Shown here piece by piece: positions 46,198 to 55,189 of a stretch of 64,000 nucleotides of DNA. Where the stretch lies: NCBI GenBank assembly GCA_024235135.1, contig JACKMZ010000002.1, positions 124,001 through 188,000 on the forward strand, in the 5' to 3' direction. The notes under the pieces were generated by a model that had not been told where the DNA came from, made no database searches, and saw nothing but the letters and a program-made list of their open reading frames with translations. Position numbers and translations under genes: made by a program. Within the stretch, counting starts at the first letter, position 1. Every line of letters begins with the position of its first letter. The DNA comes from Gammaproteobacteria bacterium. GTDB lineage: Bacteria; Pseudomonadota; Gammaproteobacteria; Competibacterales; Competibacteraceae.

Positions 46198-46890
46198 TCA
46201 ATTCAACGCAAAATTCACAGCTATGTCAGCGTGAATAGCCGTTGTGTCGAACAATTTGACGCGGGAATCGGCTTGCTTGACCAGTATGCCAATTTCCGTG
46301 CAACCGAGGATAACGGCCTCCGCTCCCCGCTGCGCCAGGGCGTCGATGATGCGCAGATATTCGGCTCGGGAATCGGCTCGAATGTGCCCCAGGCACAGTT
46401 CGTTATAAATCACCGTGTGCACGATCTGCCGATCGGCTTCCTCAGGGACCAATACTTTGAGGCCATACCGATCGCTTAAGCGCCCTTTGTAAAAATCCTG
46501 CTCCATCGTGAAAGCGGTTCCCAGCAGGCCCACCGTTTCAATACCGTTTTGCAACAGCGTTTCCGCCGTCGCATCGGCGATATGCAACAAAGGGATGTGA
46601 ATTGATTTTTCGATGGTCTGAGCAATCTTATGCATGGTATTGGTGCAGATCAGCAGAAAATCCGCTCCAGCGGATTCCACCCTCCGGGCCGCGTCTACCA
46701 GTATTTGGGCCGCCCCGGTCCAATCACCGACCTGTTGCAACTTTTCAATCGACTCGAAATCGACGCTGTACAAAACGATTTTTGCCGAGTGAAAACCACC
46801 CAGTCTGCTTTTGATCCCTTCATTAATCGCCCGGTAATAGCCGACCGTGCTTTCCCAACTCATACCTCCCAATAGACCGATGGTTTTCAT
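46198..46890 (-). CDS. Aspartate/glutamate racemase family protein
   Basis: This 230-residue PLP-independent amino-acid racemase resembles YgeA. The two catalytic cysteines are present: C82 in LLICTNTMHK and the second in VILGCTEIGIL near residue 190. The N-terminus is MKTIGLLGGMSWESTVGYYR, typical of the family. The substrate (Asp, Glu or a broader set) cannot be assigned. It is convergent with pgpA and lies alone on the minus strand. A D-amino acid for peptidoglycan or signalling is plausible but not shown. Confidence 0.93.
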   Translation of the reverse strand: MKTIGLLGGMSWESTVGYYRAINEGIKSRLGGFHSAKIVLYSVDFESIEKLQQVGDWTGAAQILVDAARRVESAGADFLLICTNTMHKIAQTIEKSIHIPLLHIADATAETLLQNGIETVGLLGTAFTMEQDFYKGRLSDRYGLKVLVPEEADRQIVHTVIYNELCLGHIRADSRAEYLRIIDALAQRGAEAVILGCTEIGILVKQADSRVKLFDTTAIHADIAVNFALN

Positions 46891-47004
46891 GCCGTATTCC
46901 GTGGTTGCTCGCGATACCAGGATGTATTTATTTTTTCAGATCGTCTTGATCTTATGGTTGATAGGGCGCGCAAATTGGCTTTCGTCATTGCATGCCCAGT
47001 CCGC

Positions 47005-47553
47005 CTAGAGGTCGGGTGAGGTATTTCGTTCAGGCGTCGAGGCATCCAAGAGACTTCGAATATGGGATTCCCTACGTCCCAACCAATGTAAACGCCTCCA
47101 ATAGATGTCCGTACCTGGCCAGAAAAGAGTTTCCCATTCGGCTCCCCCAGTGCCGTAACTACGGCTCGTAAACTTTCCGAAGGTAACCATTGAGCCGTCT
47201 TCGGCTTTCAACATACCCTCACACTCTGCCTCGTCACGTTCGCATAGCGCATAGAGATCATCCAGTGCCGCCAAGTGTTTCGGCGCGTCGCCAATCAGAA
47301 CGTATCCTTCTCGCACGGTCTCGATCAGCTGACGCCAACTGCCAAAACAATTCCATAAAACTTGAGACCAACCTCCATTTATCATGTTGTGCTCCAAAAT
47401 CCCAAAAGCAGGAATCATTCTGATTTCTATAGGTAAGTTCTCATAGGCTCCAAAATTTCCTTCCATCCAGTCAACTCGCCATCGAGGATAGTATTTATTT
47501 AACCAATCAAAGACTAATTGTTGCACCTCTTCTCCTACAATTGATCCTGTCAT
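47005..47553 (-). CDS. DUF4375/DMP19-like protein
   Basis: This 182-residue cytosolic protein contains the pattern seen in DUF4375 (DMP19-like) proteins: an NGGWSQVLWNCFGSWRQL segment around residues 60-76, followed by GYVLIGDAPKHLAALDDLY. The N-terminus and C-terminal third are not recognised. DUF4375 members often occur as immunity or antitoxin-like proteins near polymorphic toxins, but no toxin is visible here. The gene marks the beginning of an AT-richer pocket (47.0-48.4 kb). The family match is from memory of the motif and is moderate. Confidence 0.7.
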   Translation of the reverse strand: MTGSIVGEEVQQLVFDWLNKYYPRWRVDWMEGNFGAYENLPIEIRMIPAFGILEHNMINGGWSQVLWNCFGSWRQLIETVREGYVLIGDAPKHLAALDDLYALCERDEAECEGMLKAEDGSMVTFGKFTSRSYGTGGAEWETLFWPGTDIYWRRLHWLGRRESHIRSLLDASTPERNTSPDL

Positions 47554-47967
47554 ATAAAATATACCTATGCCTAAATTAAACCGAACTGCAAAGCTAATGT
47601 AGGATATCCTGAAAAAATGAGACGTATCGATAGATTATCTAATCAACAACTTGAATGATGATCTTCATCATCCTAATCCGTCGGATAAAAATAAAAGACC
47701 ATTTTAAAAGATCAATTATGCTATACAAAAAGTCTTATTGCAATCAATCGATAAGCAATTGTCATTTATCTCTGGCACTATCACGAAGAAATAACGAAAT
47801 GCTTCAGTAAATAGGTCGGATGGTATTTTATTTTATGGCTGGTTCCACAATCAGCCAATCTCCACGAATGATGCACTATTTTCTTCAGCACATTCTACGA
47901 TTATGGATTACGAATCACGCATCTGGACAGACTTTCAAATTTTCTTTTGAAAGTCACAACCTTAGCG
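47554..47967. other. AT-rich intergenic stretch
   Basis: About 410 bp, clearly lower in GC than the surrounding chromosome, with no ORF supported by a ribosome binding site or motif. A short frame at 47820-48095 is hydrophobic but overlaps the DUF4124 gene on the opposite strand. Confidence 0.5.
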
Positions 47968-48357
47968 TCATTCTTCTTTTCCGGTATTTCTGCGGGCTTT
48001 GCAAGGCTTATTTTCTTTACCTTCAACAAAATGTTGCCTTTCATTACACAGTGTTTCAATTTCATCTTCATTCAGCGGCGTCAGCGGTTGGATAGTTTGC
48101 TCGCCTTCATCTGTTCCATCTTGTTTTTCCTTAGCCAAATCGTCGCTTTTGTTTGATTGCCCCAGCGTATTATTTTCGGAATCGCCAGATCCTGAAGACG
48201 AACCTTGACTGTAATCCATTTCCAATTTATTTCCTTGAGTTTCACAAGGGGTTTGTTGGTAGACTGTTTGACCATCTTTGTCACACTGATAAACATCAGC
48301 GTGCACTTGTATTGCAAGAGTGGCCACAATGGAAAAAGCGATTAATTTTAGCCTCAT
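47968..48357 (-). CDS. DUF4124 domain-containing secreted protein
   Basis: This 129-residue protein has a signal peptide (MRLKLIAFSIVATLAIQVHA) and, directly after it, the DUF4124 core DVYQCDKDGQTVYQQTPC with the two conserved cysteines and aromatic pattern. A Ser/Gly/Asp-rich linker follows (residues ~45-85). The ATG 48357 is preceded by GAGGAAT. DUF4124 proteins are periplasmic and common in gammaproteobacteria, with no known function. It is about 120 bp downstream of the carbonic anhydrase in the same orientation and lies in the AT-richer pocket. Confidence 0.85.
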   Translation of the reverse strand: MRLKLIAFSIVATLAIQVHADVYQCDKDGQTVYQQTPCETQGNKLEMDYSQGSSSGSGDSENNTLGQSNKSDDLAKEKQDGTDEGEQTIQPLTPLNEDEIETLCNERQHFVEGKENKPCKARRNTGKEE

Positions 48358-48480
48358 TGTCAATTCCTCGTCTGTCGCATGGAATAGGTTGCTATTAACC
48401 AGGCATCAATGCCGAATCAACCCGAACTATTAGAAAGTATAATCTCCAACATATAATGCCCGGTCAATAAGCGGAATCAA

Positions 48481-49215
48481 CTACTCCAAAATCGGTCGTG
48501 CATTGACCGCCTGAATCGGACGATTATTCGGATGGTGCATGACATGTGAAAATTTCTCGATTTGTTCCTTCGACGCGGATACCGGTTCCTTCATCACTAT
48601 CCACCGCACACCTTCCGAACAAGGGGGTGTTGTGAGCGATCCATTGTATTGGTAGAAATTCCGCTGAGTAGGCAGCATGGCGTCGGCAGACGTGCCCGGC
48701 GACAAAGCTTGCTTGTCGCCAGCTTTTTCCGGCATGTGCATCCAGGCTTCGGTAAGCGATGGATTTTCATCACCTTCCATAAACATCACGGCCACCACGG
48801 CAAGATTCCCATCCTCATCGGCATGCACCAGATGCGCTTCCATGGGAAAGGATTTTCCATTGATGTGATTCTCGCTTGGGACATGAAAATGGTATTGCTT
48901 CAGCGTGAACTCATGACCCGCAATGGAAATCTTGCTCCCCGGCGCATAGTTCACCTGAATCGTATGTCCATTATTGATAACTTCGTTCCCACCGGCCTGA
49001 TAATGCACTTCAATGGGTTTCAAATCAGACTCAATGAAATCATTGAGATCAACCGGTGACTGATTCCTTCCCAGAGCGCAAGCGGCAAATCGGGGACTCA
49101 GCTCTCCCCAATGCTCCGGACCTTCAGGGCCGGAATATCCCCAATGAATCTCATCGTTGGCATAGACGGTTGCGGACATCAGTAATGCGCCCGCCATGAC
49201 GAGTGGTTTCTTCAT
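48481..49215 (-). CDS. Periplasmic alpha-type carbonic anhydrase
   Basis: This 244-residue zinc enzyme has a clear signal peptide (MKKPLVMAGALLMSATVYA, cut near residue 19). The three zinc histidines are H109 and H111 in QYHFHVPSEN and H128 in MEAHLVHA. The C-terminal TTPPCSEGVRW motif that lines the active site is present. It hydrates CO2 or dehydrates bicarbonate in the periplasm, consistent with carbon supply for a Calvin-cycle or otherwise CO2-requiring organism. It stands between the DUF4124 gene and metY. Confidence 0.96.
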   Translation of the reverse strand: MKKPLVMAGALLMSATVYANDEIHWGYSGPEGPEHWGELSPRFAACALGRNQSPVDLNDFIESDLKPIEVHYQAGGNEVINNGHTIQVNYAPGSKISIAGHEFTLKQYHFHVPSENHINGKSFPMEAHLVHADEDGNLAVVAVMFMEGDENPSLTEAWMHMPEKAGDKQALSPGTSADAMLPTQRNFYQYNGSLTTPPCSEGVRWIVMKEPVSASKEQIEKFSHVMHHPNNRPIQAVNARPILE

Positions 49216-49487
49216 GATTTTTCCCCCTATGATGGTCGATAGCGATCGTTGCTCTCGGCACTGGAACTAATGATAGGAGCTTCTTATCCACAAATCTTAC
49301 GATTCAGCGGACTTCATCCGTAGAGCACGGGAGGGTCGCGACGAAAATCCACCTTCTTTAATGATTCCGTCATTTGCAATTTTCAATTTTCATCTGCCCG
49401 ATCGCCGCTTAACATTAACCATCGGCCCGCCGTGCCGAAACACCCGCGAAAACGATAAGATTCCACACCACTCACAGGATTAACGCG

Positions 49488-50762
49488 ATGAAACTCGAAA
49501 CCCTGGCCATACATGGCGGCTACAAACCCGATCCGACGACCAAGGCCGTCGCCGTCCCCATTTATCAGACCACCTCTTACGCCTTCGACGACACCCAGCA
49601 TGGGGCCGATCTTTTCGACCTCAAGGTCGTGGGCAACATCTATACCCGCATCATGAATCCCACCAGCGACGTACTGGAACAGCGCGTTGCAGCCATGGAA
49701 GGCGGCGTGGGTGGATTGGCCCTGGCTTCCGGACAAGCCGCTGTGACCTATTCGATCATGACCATCGCTGGCGCCGGCGACAATATCGTCACCACCAGTA
49801 CGCTGTATGGCGGCACCTATAATCTATTCGCCCATACCCTACCCCGCTTCGGCATCGAAGTCCGCTTCGCCGATTACCGTGACATGAACGCGCTGGCGGC
49901 GCTGATCGATGACAAGACCAAGGCGGTGTTTTGCGAATCCATCGGTAATCCGGCCGCCAACGTGGTGGATTTCGGAGCCCTGGCCGATGTCGCCCATGCC
50001 CATGGCGTGCCGCTGATCGTTGACAATACCGTGCCGACGCCCTATCTATGCCAGCCGTTCGCGCATGGGGCCGACATCGTGGTACATTCTCTGACCAAAT
50101 ACATGGGCGGTCACGGCACCAGCATCGGCGGCGTGCTGGTGGATTCCGGCAAGTTTCCCTGGGCCGAACACAAGGAACGTTTCAAGCATCTCAACGAACC
50201 GGACCCGTCCTATCATGGCGTGGTGTTCACCGAAGCCATGGGACCGGCAGCCTACATCGCACGCGCCCGCGTGGTGCCTTTGCGTAACATGGGCGCGGCC
50301 ATTTCGCCCTTCAATAGTTTCCTGATCATGCAAGGCATCGAAACCCTGCCGGTGCGCATGGACCGCCATTGTGAGAACGCCCAGGCGGTGGCCCTGCATT
50401 TGCGCGGCCATACGCAGGTGGAATGGGTGAAGTATCCGGGTCTGCCCGACAATCCGGAAAAGCCGCTGGTCGATAAATACATGAGCGGCAAAGGCTCGGG
50501 GATACTCAGTTTCGGCATCAAGGGCGGGCGCGAGCACGGCGCCAAATTCATCGATGCCCTGCAACTCGTTACACGGCTGGTCAATATCGGCGACGCCAAA
50601 TCGCTGGCCTGTCATCCCGCCACCACCACCCACCGGCAATTGTCCCCGGCGGAACTGGAAAAAGCCGGCGTGTCGGAAGATCTTGTGCGCCTGTCCATCG
50701 GCCTGGAACACATAGACGATATTCTGGAGGATGTCGAGCAAGCCTTGGCCGCCGCCCGCTGA
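49488..50762 (+). CDS. metY: O-acetylhomoserine aminocarboxypropyltransferase (sulfhydrylase)
   Basis: This 424-residue PLP enzyme of the Cys/Met metabolism family makes homocysteine from O-acetylhomoserine and sulfide. The pyridoxal lysine is K204 in VVHSLTKYMGGHGTSIGG. Preceding NPTSDVLEQRVAAMEGG and ALASGQAAVTYSI are typical of MetY rather than MetB. Length also matches MetY (420-440 residues). The start ATG 49488 is at the conserved N-terminus MKLETLAIHGGYKPD. A hairpin lies between it and the next gene. Confidence 0.95.
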   Translation: MKLETLAIHGGYKPDPTTKAVAVPIYQTTSYAFDDTQHGADLFDLKVVGNIYTRIMNPTSDVLEQRVAAMEGGVGGLALASGQAAVTYSIMTIAGAGDNIVTTSTLYGGTYNLFAHTLPRFGIEVRFADYRDMNALAALIDDKTKAVFCESIGNPAANVVDFGALADVAHAHGVPLIVDNTVPTPYLCQPFAHGADIVVHSLTKYMGGHGTSIGGVLVDSGKFPWAEHKERFKHLNEPDPSYHGVVFTEAMGPAAYIARARVVPLRNMGAAISPFNSFLIMQGIETLPVRMDRHCENAQAVALHLRGHTQVEWVKYPGLPDNPEKPLVDKYMSGKGSGILSFGIKGGREHGAKFIDALQLVTRLVNIGDAKSLACHPATTTHRQLSPAELEKAGVSEDLVRLSIGLEHIDDILEDVEQALAAAR

Positions 50763-50775
50763 CGCCTTCTGTCCT

Positions 50776-50808
50776 CGTGACGGCCGCCCCGGTGGGAAGG
50801 CCGTCACG
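50776..50808 (+). terminator. metY: 10-bp hairpin downstream of metY
   Basis: Arms 50776-50785 (CGTGACGGCC) and 50799-50808 are fully complementary with a 13-nt loop, 14 bp after the metY stop and 30 bp before the next start codon. No U-tract follows, so Rho-independent termination is uncertain. Confidence 0.45.
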
Positions 50809-50837
50809 CCCTGATAACCACAGCCCGGGGAAACCGC

Positions 50838-51425
50838 GTGAACCGCGATTTGATGAAACTGTTGGAAAGGACTTTGCGCGGCGAATTGCGCAAAACCCAA
50901 CGCCGTAAGAGCAGTGCCCCGTGGGTCGTCGTCATCCTGGTCATCTCGGTATTCGCCATCAGTCGGTGGCGGGAGGAACCCAATGCCCCGCTGCCCAACA
51001 AGGGGACGGCTCTGGCCTGCGAAATCAGCCGTGTCTACGACGGCGACACCGTCACCGCCCGTTGCGAAAACGGTCTACTCAAAGTCCGGATTTATGGCAT
51101 AGACGCACCGGAAATCGGCCAAAAACCCTGGGGCGAACAGTCCCGCGACGCGTTGCGAAATCTGGCGCCCAATGGATCGTCGGTACGCCTGCAGATTCAG
51201 GATACCGACCGTTACGGCCGGGCAGTCGCTCAATTGTTCGCCGGTGATCGCGATCTCGGGCTGGAAATGGTGCGCCAGGGGCGGGCCGTGGTGTATGCGC
51301 AATATAATCGCTTTCCCGCCTATAAAACCGCGCAGAGCGAAGCCCAGCACGGCAAAAAGGGAGTCTGGGTCAAACCGGGTGCCCAGCAAACGCCCTGGGA
51401 ATGGCGCAAGCTCAATCCACGTTAA
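50838..51425 (+). CDS. Membrane-anchored thermonuclease (SNase)-like protein
   Basis: This 195-residue protein has a basic N-terminus, one hydrophobic segment (about residues 28-43, PWVVVILVISVFAI) and then a staphylococcal-nuclease OB fold. The catalytic site is visible: VYDGDTVTARCENG with the metal aspartates, VRIYGIDAPEIGQ, and DRYGRAVAQLF with the arginine/aspartate pair. It probably degrades DNA/RNA in the periplasm or binds it. Start is GTG 50838. It overlaps the longest possible start of the next gene, so the permease start is likely further downstream. Confidence 0.87.
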   Translation: MNRDLMKLLERTLRGELRKTQRRKSSAPWVVVILVISVFAISRWREEPNAPLPNKGTALACEISRVYDGDTVTARCENGLLKVRIYGIDAPEIGQKPWGEQSRDALRNLAPNGSSVRLQIQDTDRYGRAVAQLFAGDRDLGLEMVRQGRAVVYAQYNRFPAYKTAQSEAQHGKKGVWVKPGAQQTPWEWRKLNPR

Positions 51426-52573
51426 GGCAATGCGGATTTGTGGTCACTTCACGCCCCAGTGAGATACCTCTGGCGGACATCGAGTCCAGACAAGGCATCC
51501 TGTTTTGCCAGGGAGCCTGGACACTGGCCGGTCTTCAGGGACTGAACAAACGCCTATCCGGGAAAAGCTGGCCGGTGGGCGCCATTCGCCTGGATGGTTC
51601 CCAGGTCGACGCCTTCGATACCGGGGGGGCGTTGGCGTTGCTCGATCTGTGCGTACAATGGCGACAAGCCGGTCAGGCTGTCAGTCTCGTCGAGTGGCGT
51701 CCGGAGCATCGGCAATTGTTGGATCTGGTCGAGCAACGCCGCCAAACCAGCGATGCGGAGGTCCGTACCCGCCACACACCCCATTTGCTGGCCGAGATCG
51801 GGCTCAGGGCCTTGGAAAAGGTGGCTCGGGCCCATGGCTTTCTGGCCTTCATGGGAGAAACCAGCCTCGCTTTGACGCGGGCGCTGATGTGGCCGGGTCA
51901 TATTCGCTGGAAATCCCTGTTCGCCAATATCCAGCGCGCCGGGTTGGATGCCTTGCCGATCGTGGGCTTGCTGACGTTTTTGATCGGCGTTGTCATCGCT
52001 TATCAGGGGGGCAATCTCCTCAAGACTTATGGCACTAATATATTCATCGTTGACCTGGTAGCGATTTCGATGGTGCGGGAACTGGCCCCATTATTGACGG
52101 CCATCATCGTAGCAGGCCGAACCGGCTCGGCATTCACGGCGCAGATCGGGACCATGAACGTCACCGAGGAAATAGATGCGTTGCGCACGATCGGCATTCA
52201 CCCGTTCGACGTGCTGGTGCTGCCCAAGCTGTTCGGGTTGCTGATATCGCTGCCCTTGTTGACCTTGTTCGCCGATATAACCAGTATCTTAGGGGGTATG
52301 GTCGTTTCCCACTTTTTACTGGACATCCACTTTGTCGAGTTCGCCCAGCGCATTCCACGGGTCGTATCGCTGTTCTCGTTTCTTTACGGCTTGGGCAAAA
52401 CCCTGGCGTTCGCCAGCATCATCGCGCTGGTCGGTTGCTACCAGGGCTTTCAGGTCAGCGGGGGCGCGGACAGCGTCGGCCGGCAAACCACGCAAAGCGT
52501 CGTGCAGGCTATTTTTCTGGTGATCATCACCAATGCTCTTTTTGCGGTGATGATGGGGGCCACGGGCTTATGA
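51401..52573 (+). CDS. mlaE: MlaE family ABC transporter permease with N-terminal STAS-like domain
   Basis: This 390-residue inner-membrane permease of the Mla/Yrb lipid-trafficking ABC system has a soluble N-terminal ~120 residues (IESRQGILFCQGAWTLAGLQ) resembling a STAS/MlaB-like fold, fused to the five-helix MlaE core (GLLTFLIGVVIAYQGGNLL; ELAPLLTAIIVAGRTGSAF; GTMNVTEEIDALRT). The longest start, ATG 51401, overlaps the nuclease gene by 25 bp; GTG 51440 is an alternative that avoids the overlap. It overlaps mlaF by 4 bp. The fused STAS-like domain may replace a separate MlaB. Confidence 0.92.
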   Translation: MAQAQSTLRQCGFVVTSRPSEIPLADIESRQGILFCQGAWTLAGLQGLNKRLSGKSWPVGAIRLDGSQVDAFDTGGALALLDLCVQWRQAGQAVSLVEWRPEHRQLLDLVEQRRQTSDAEVRTRHTPHLLAEIGLRALEKVARAHGFLAFMGETSLALTRALMWPGHIRWKSLFANIQRAGLDALPIVGLLTFLIGVVIAYQGGNLLKTYGTNIFIVDLVAISMVRELAPLLTAIIVAGRTGSAFTAQIGTMNVTEEIDALRTIGIHPFDVLVLPKLFGLLISLPLLTLFADITSILGGMVVSHFLLDIHFVEFAQRIPRVVSLFSFLYGLGKTLAFASIIALVGCYQGFQVSGGADSVGRQTTQSVVQAIFLVIITNALFAVMMGATGL

Positions 52574-53373
52574 ACGGCTCACCCGTCATCGAAATCCGTG
52601 GTCTGAAAACCCAATTCGGATCGCTGGTCGTACACGAAAATCTGGATTTGCTCATCGAGCAGGGTGAAATCGTGGCGCTGGTCGGCGGTAGCGGTTGCGG
52701 AAAAACTACCTTATTGCGCGAAATCATTATGCTCACCAAACCGGCGGCCGGCGCCATCCGAGTGTTCGGCCAGGATGTGATCGGCGCCGGTCCAGCCCAG
52801 AGCCAGGCCCTGAGCCGCCGTTTCGGGGTGTTGTTTCAAAAGGGCGCTCTGTTCACTTCGCTGACGATTCGGGAAAACGTCGCCGTGCCTTTGCGCGAAC
52901 ATACCCGCCTGGATCGTAAAACCATCGCCGAAATCGCCGAACTCAAGATTCTTCTGGCCGGCTTGCCAGCCCATGCAGCGGATCAATATCCGGCTCAACT
53001 GAGCGGCGGAATGATTAAGCGCGCCGCCTTGGCCCGGGCCCTGGCGCTAGACCCCGACTTGCTGTTTTTGGATGAACCATCGGCCGGCCTGGACCCCGTC
53101 AGCGCCAATGCCTTGGACGAGTTGATTCTGACGCTCAAGGAGTCCTTGGGTTTGACCGTGGTGATGGTGACGCACGATCTGGACTCTCTTTGGCGGACGA
53201 CCGACCGCGTTGCATTTCTCGGGGAACGGCAAGTTATCGGTTACGCCAGCATGACCGAGCTGACCCGTTCCGAACACCCGCTGATTCGGGAATACCTGGG
53301 CGGTCCCCGTGGCCGGGCCGCCCAAGCCGCCCAGGAGCTAGCATGGAATCGGACGTCAAATACACCGTCGTAG
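52570..53373 (+). CDS. mlaF: MlaF-type ABC transporter ATP-binding protein
   Basis: This 267-residue ATPase energises phospholipid transport across the envelope. Walker A is VGGSGCGKTTLL, the ABC signature is LSGGMIKRAALARAL, and Walker B is LLFLDEPSAGLDP followed by the switch histidine in VTHDLDSL. The start ATG 52570 overlaps the stop of mlaE by 4 bp (ATGA). The signature LSGGM rather than LSGGQ is typical of MlaF. It overlaps the mce gene by about 30 bp. Confidence 0.96.
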   Translation: MNGSPVIEIRGLKTQFGSLVVHENLDLLIEQGEIVALVGGSGCGKTTLLREIIMLTKPAAGAIRVFGQDVIGAGPAQSQALSRRFGVLFQKGALFTSLTIRENVAVPLREHTRLDRKTIAEIAELKILLAGLPAHAADQYPAQLSGGMIKRAALARALALDPDLLFLDEPSAGLDPVSANALDELILTLKESLGLTVVMVTHDLDSLWRTTDRVAFLGERQVIGYASMTELTRSEHPLIREYLGGPRGRAAQAAQELAWNRTSNTPS

Positions 53374-54308
53374 GTCTTTTCGTCGTCGTTCTAGGCGCGG
53401 CCATTCTAGCGGTCGTGGCCTGGCTGACATCGGCCACCGATCAACGGGTCTACGATTACTACAGGCTCTACAGTATCGAATCCGTAGCCGGTCTGAATCC
53501 CAATGCCTCGGTTACCTACAAAGGGGTGAGCGTCGGTCAGGTATCCGCTATCCGCCTGGATCAACAGTTCCCCGATTGGGTGGAGGTCATATTGCGCATC
53601 GAACGGGGAACCCCGATCCGCAAGGAAACGACCGCCACCCTGGTTGCCCAGGGCATTACCGGTCTGGTGTACGTGGAATTAAGCGGTGGTGGTGATTCCC
53701 CGCCACTGCTGCCGTCCGAAGACGAACCCATGCCGGTGATCAAAAGCAGTCCGTCCCTGGTGGCTCAAGTCACCAGCGCCTTTCAGGATTTGACCGTGGC
53801 CTTGGACAAGCTATTGAGCGACAAAAATCTGGCGTCTTTCAGCCAAACTTTAGCCAATCTTTCCGTCATCAGCAGTACCTTGGCGCACCATAGCGACGAC
53901 TTGGATCAGACCATGGGCAATCTGGAGAAAACCACGGCCGCGATCGCCAAGCGAGCCGACAAGCTGGGGCAGGCGCTAGATCATGCTGAAAAGACCCTGG
54001 CCAATCTGGAGCAAGCCAGCGCCACCTTGAAACCTTTGATATTGCGGATCGGCACGACCTTCGACGACGCCAATACCATGGTCAATAGCGTGACGGAAAC
54101 CAGCGAATATCTGCGCGTGGCCTTCACCGACACATTGCGTGAGATAGCGCAACTGGCCCAGCGTACGGCGCCGGATTTATCGGTATTGCTGGAGGATTTG
54201 GATCGCCTGGCCCTGTCCCTGGAACGTTTTGTAAAGACGCTGGAACGCAATCCGCGCATGTTACTGCTCGGTAACCCCGGCAACCCACCTGGACCTGGAG
54301 AAAAGTGA
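53343..54308 (+). CDS. mlaD: MlaD-family (MCE domain) lipid-transport protein
   Basis: This 321-residue periplasmic substrate-binding component is anchored by one N-terminal helix (VGLFVVVLGAAILAVVAWL). The MCE domain spans about residues 38-120 (VAGLNPNASVTYKGVSVGQV; VAQGITGLVYVELSGG). The C-terminal half is a long helical region rich in Leu/Ala/Thr and probably a coiled coil that forms a needle or tunnel, longer than E. coli MlaD (183 residues). It resembles the PqiB/YebT-like or Mce-type extended subclass. ATG 53343 overlaps mlaF. Next comes an auxiliary lipoprotein. Confidence 0.93.
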   Translation: MESDVKYTVVGLFVVVLGAAILAVVAWLTSATDQRVYDYYRLYSIESVAGLNPNASVTYKGVSVGQVSAIRLDQQFPDWVEVILRIERGTPIRKETTATLVAQGITGLVYVELSGGGDSPPLLPSEDEPMPVIKSSPSLVAQVTSAFQDLTVALDKLLSDKNLASFSQTLANLSVISSTLAHHSDDLDQTMGNLEKTTAAIAKRADKLGQALDHAEKTLANLEQASATLKPLILRIGTTFDDANTMVNSVTETSEYLRVAFTDTLREIAQLAQRTAPDLSVLLEDLDRLALSLERFVKTLERNPRMLLLGNPGNPPGPGEK

Positions 54309-54315
54309 GAGAGGA

Positions 54316-54978
54316 ATGATCGGTATTAAACGTAAGCGCCGTGTACAAACCAGCGTACGCTTTGTATTCATCCTGCTTGTGCTGATCGTCGCTTTCCTGC
54401 TGGTGCATGGCTGCGGCTCGTTATTGGGCGAAGCCCCCCCGCAGCGAACCTATCTGCTGGATGTGCAAATCGCACAAAGCCCCATCTCCCAACCGAGCAA
54501 CCATGTGTTGTTGGTCGCCGAATCACGCGCGGAGGCCGGCTTCGATACGCCACGCATGGCCTACAGCCGGAAGGTAGCCGAATTGGAGTACTACACCGAG
54601 AGCAGTTGGGTCGATACCCCAACCCGTATGCTGACGCCATTGATCGTGCGCTCCCTGGAAGCCAGCCACGCCTTCCAGGCCGTGCTGACCCCCCCGCCCC
54701 TAGTGCCTGTCGATCTACGTCTGGATATCAACCTGATTCGTTTGCAACAGGAATTTTTTCAACAACCCAGCCAGGTCCGCGTCACTTTACGCGCTAAGCT
54801 TATCGATGTGGCTTCCAGCCACATTCTATCTACACAATTGTTCGAGGCGGTTGAGCCGGCTCCCAGCGAAGACGCCGCAGGGGGTGTCCAGGCCGCCAAC
54901 CTCGCCGTGGCTCGACTGTTACGAGAAGTTACTGAATTTGTTCTGAATCATATGCCGCCAAGCACGGCACGCGGTTGA
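54316..54978 (+). CDS. ABC transport auxiliary lipoprotein (ABC_trans_aux, PqiC-like)
   Basis: This 220-residue outer-membrane lipoprotein has a basic leader, a hydrophobic helix (FVFILLVLIVAFLLVHGC) with the lipid-modified cysteine in VHGC, and the start of the mature chain is RTYLLDVQI, characteristic of the PqiC/ABC_trans_aux family. The start codon is 7 bp after the mlaD stop. It likely receives lipids from the MCE complex at the outer membrane. It replaces the soluble MlaC of the E. coli operon. The start at 54316 gives a long basic N-region; no upstream in-frame start is better. Confidence 0.9.
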   Translation: MIGIKRKRRVQTSVRFVFILLVLIVAFLLVHGCGSLLGEAPPQRTYLLDVQIAQSPISQPSNHVLLVAESRAEAGFDTPRMAYSRKVAELEYYTESSWVDTPTRMLTPLIVRSLEASHAFQAVLTPPPLVPVDLRLDINLIRLQQEFFQQPSQVRVTLRAKLIDVASSHILSTQLFEAVEPAPSEDAAGGVQAANLAVARLLREVTEFVLNHMPPSTARG

Positions 54979-55189
54979 AAACGGTTATTATTCATTAACA
55001 GCGCAATAATCAAACGGGAGTGGATTATCGAATACGGGTGTGCTCCTGAGTCGCTCAGTAGGCATAATTATTGCCAATTCTATTGTGACAACGAGCCACA
55101 CCCTGAATAAGCCACCCTGAAACACCCATTAGTGACATTTTTTTTCACTTTGTGATTGCGCTGTAAGGAGAACCCGACTGGGGGGGGTT

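Noticed and set aside
47820..48095. 91-codon hydrophobic plus-strand frame in the AT-rich pocket
   Set aside because: It overlaps the DUF4124 gene, which has a clear signal peptide, domain and ribosome binding site on the other strand.
49216..49487. Possible SAM- or cobalamin-type riboswitch before metY
   Set aside because: No conserved riboswitch core or terminator/antiterminator pair is visible in the 270-bp gap.
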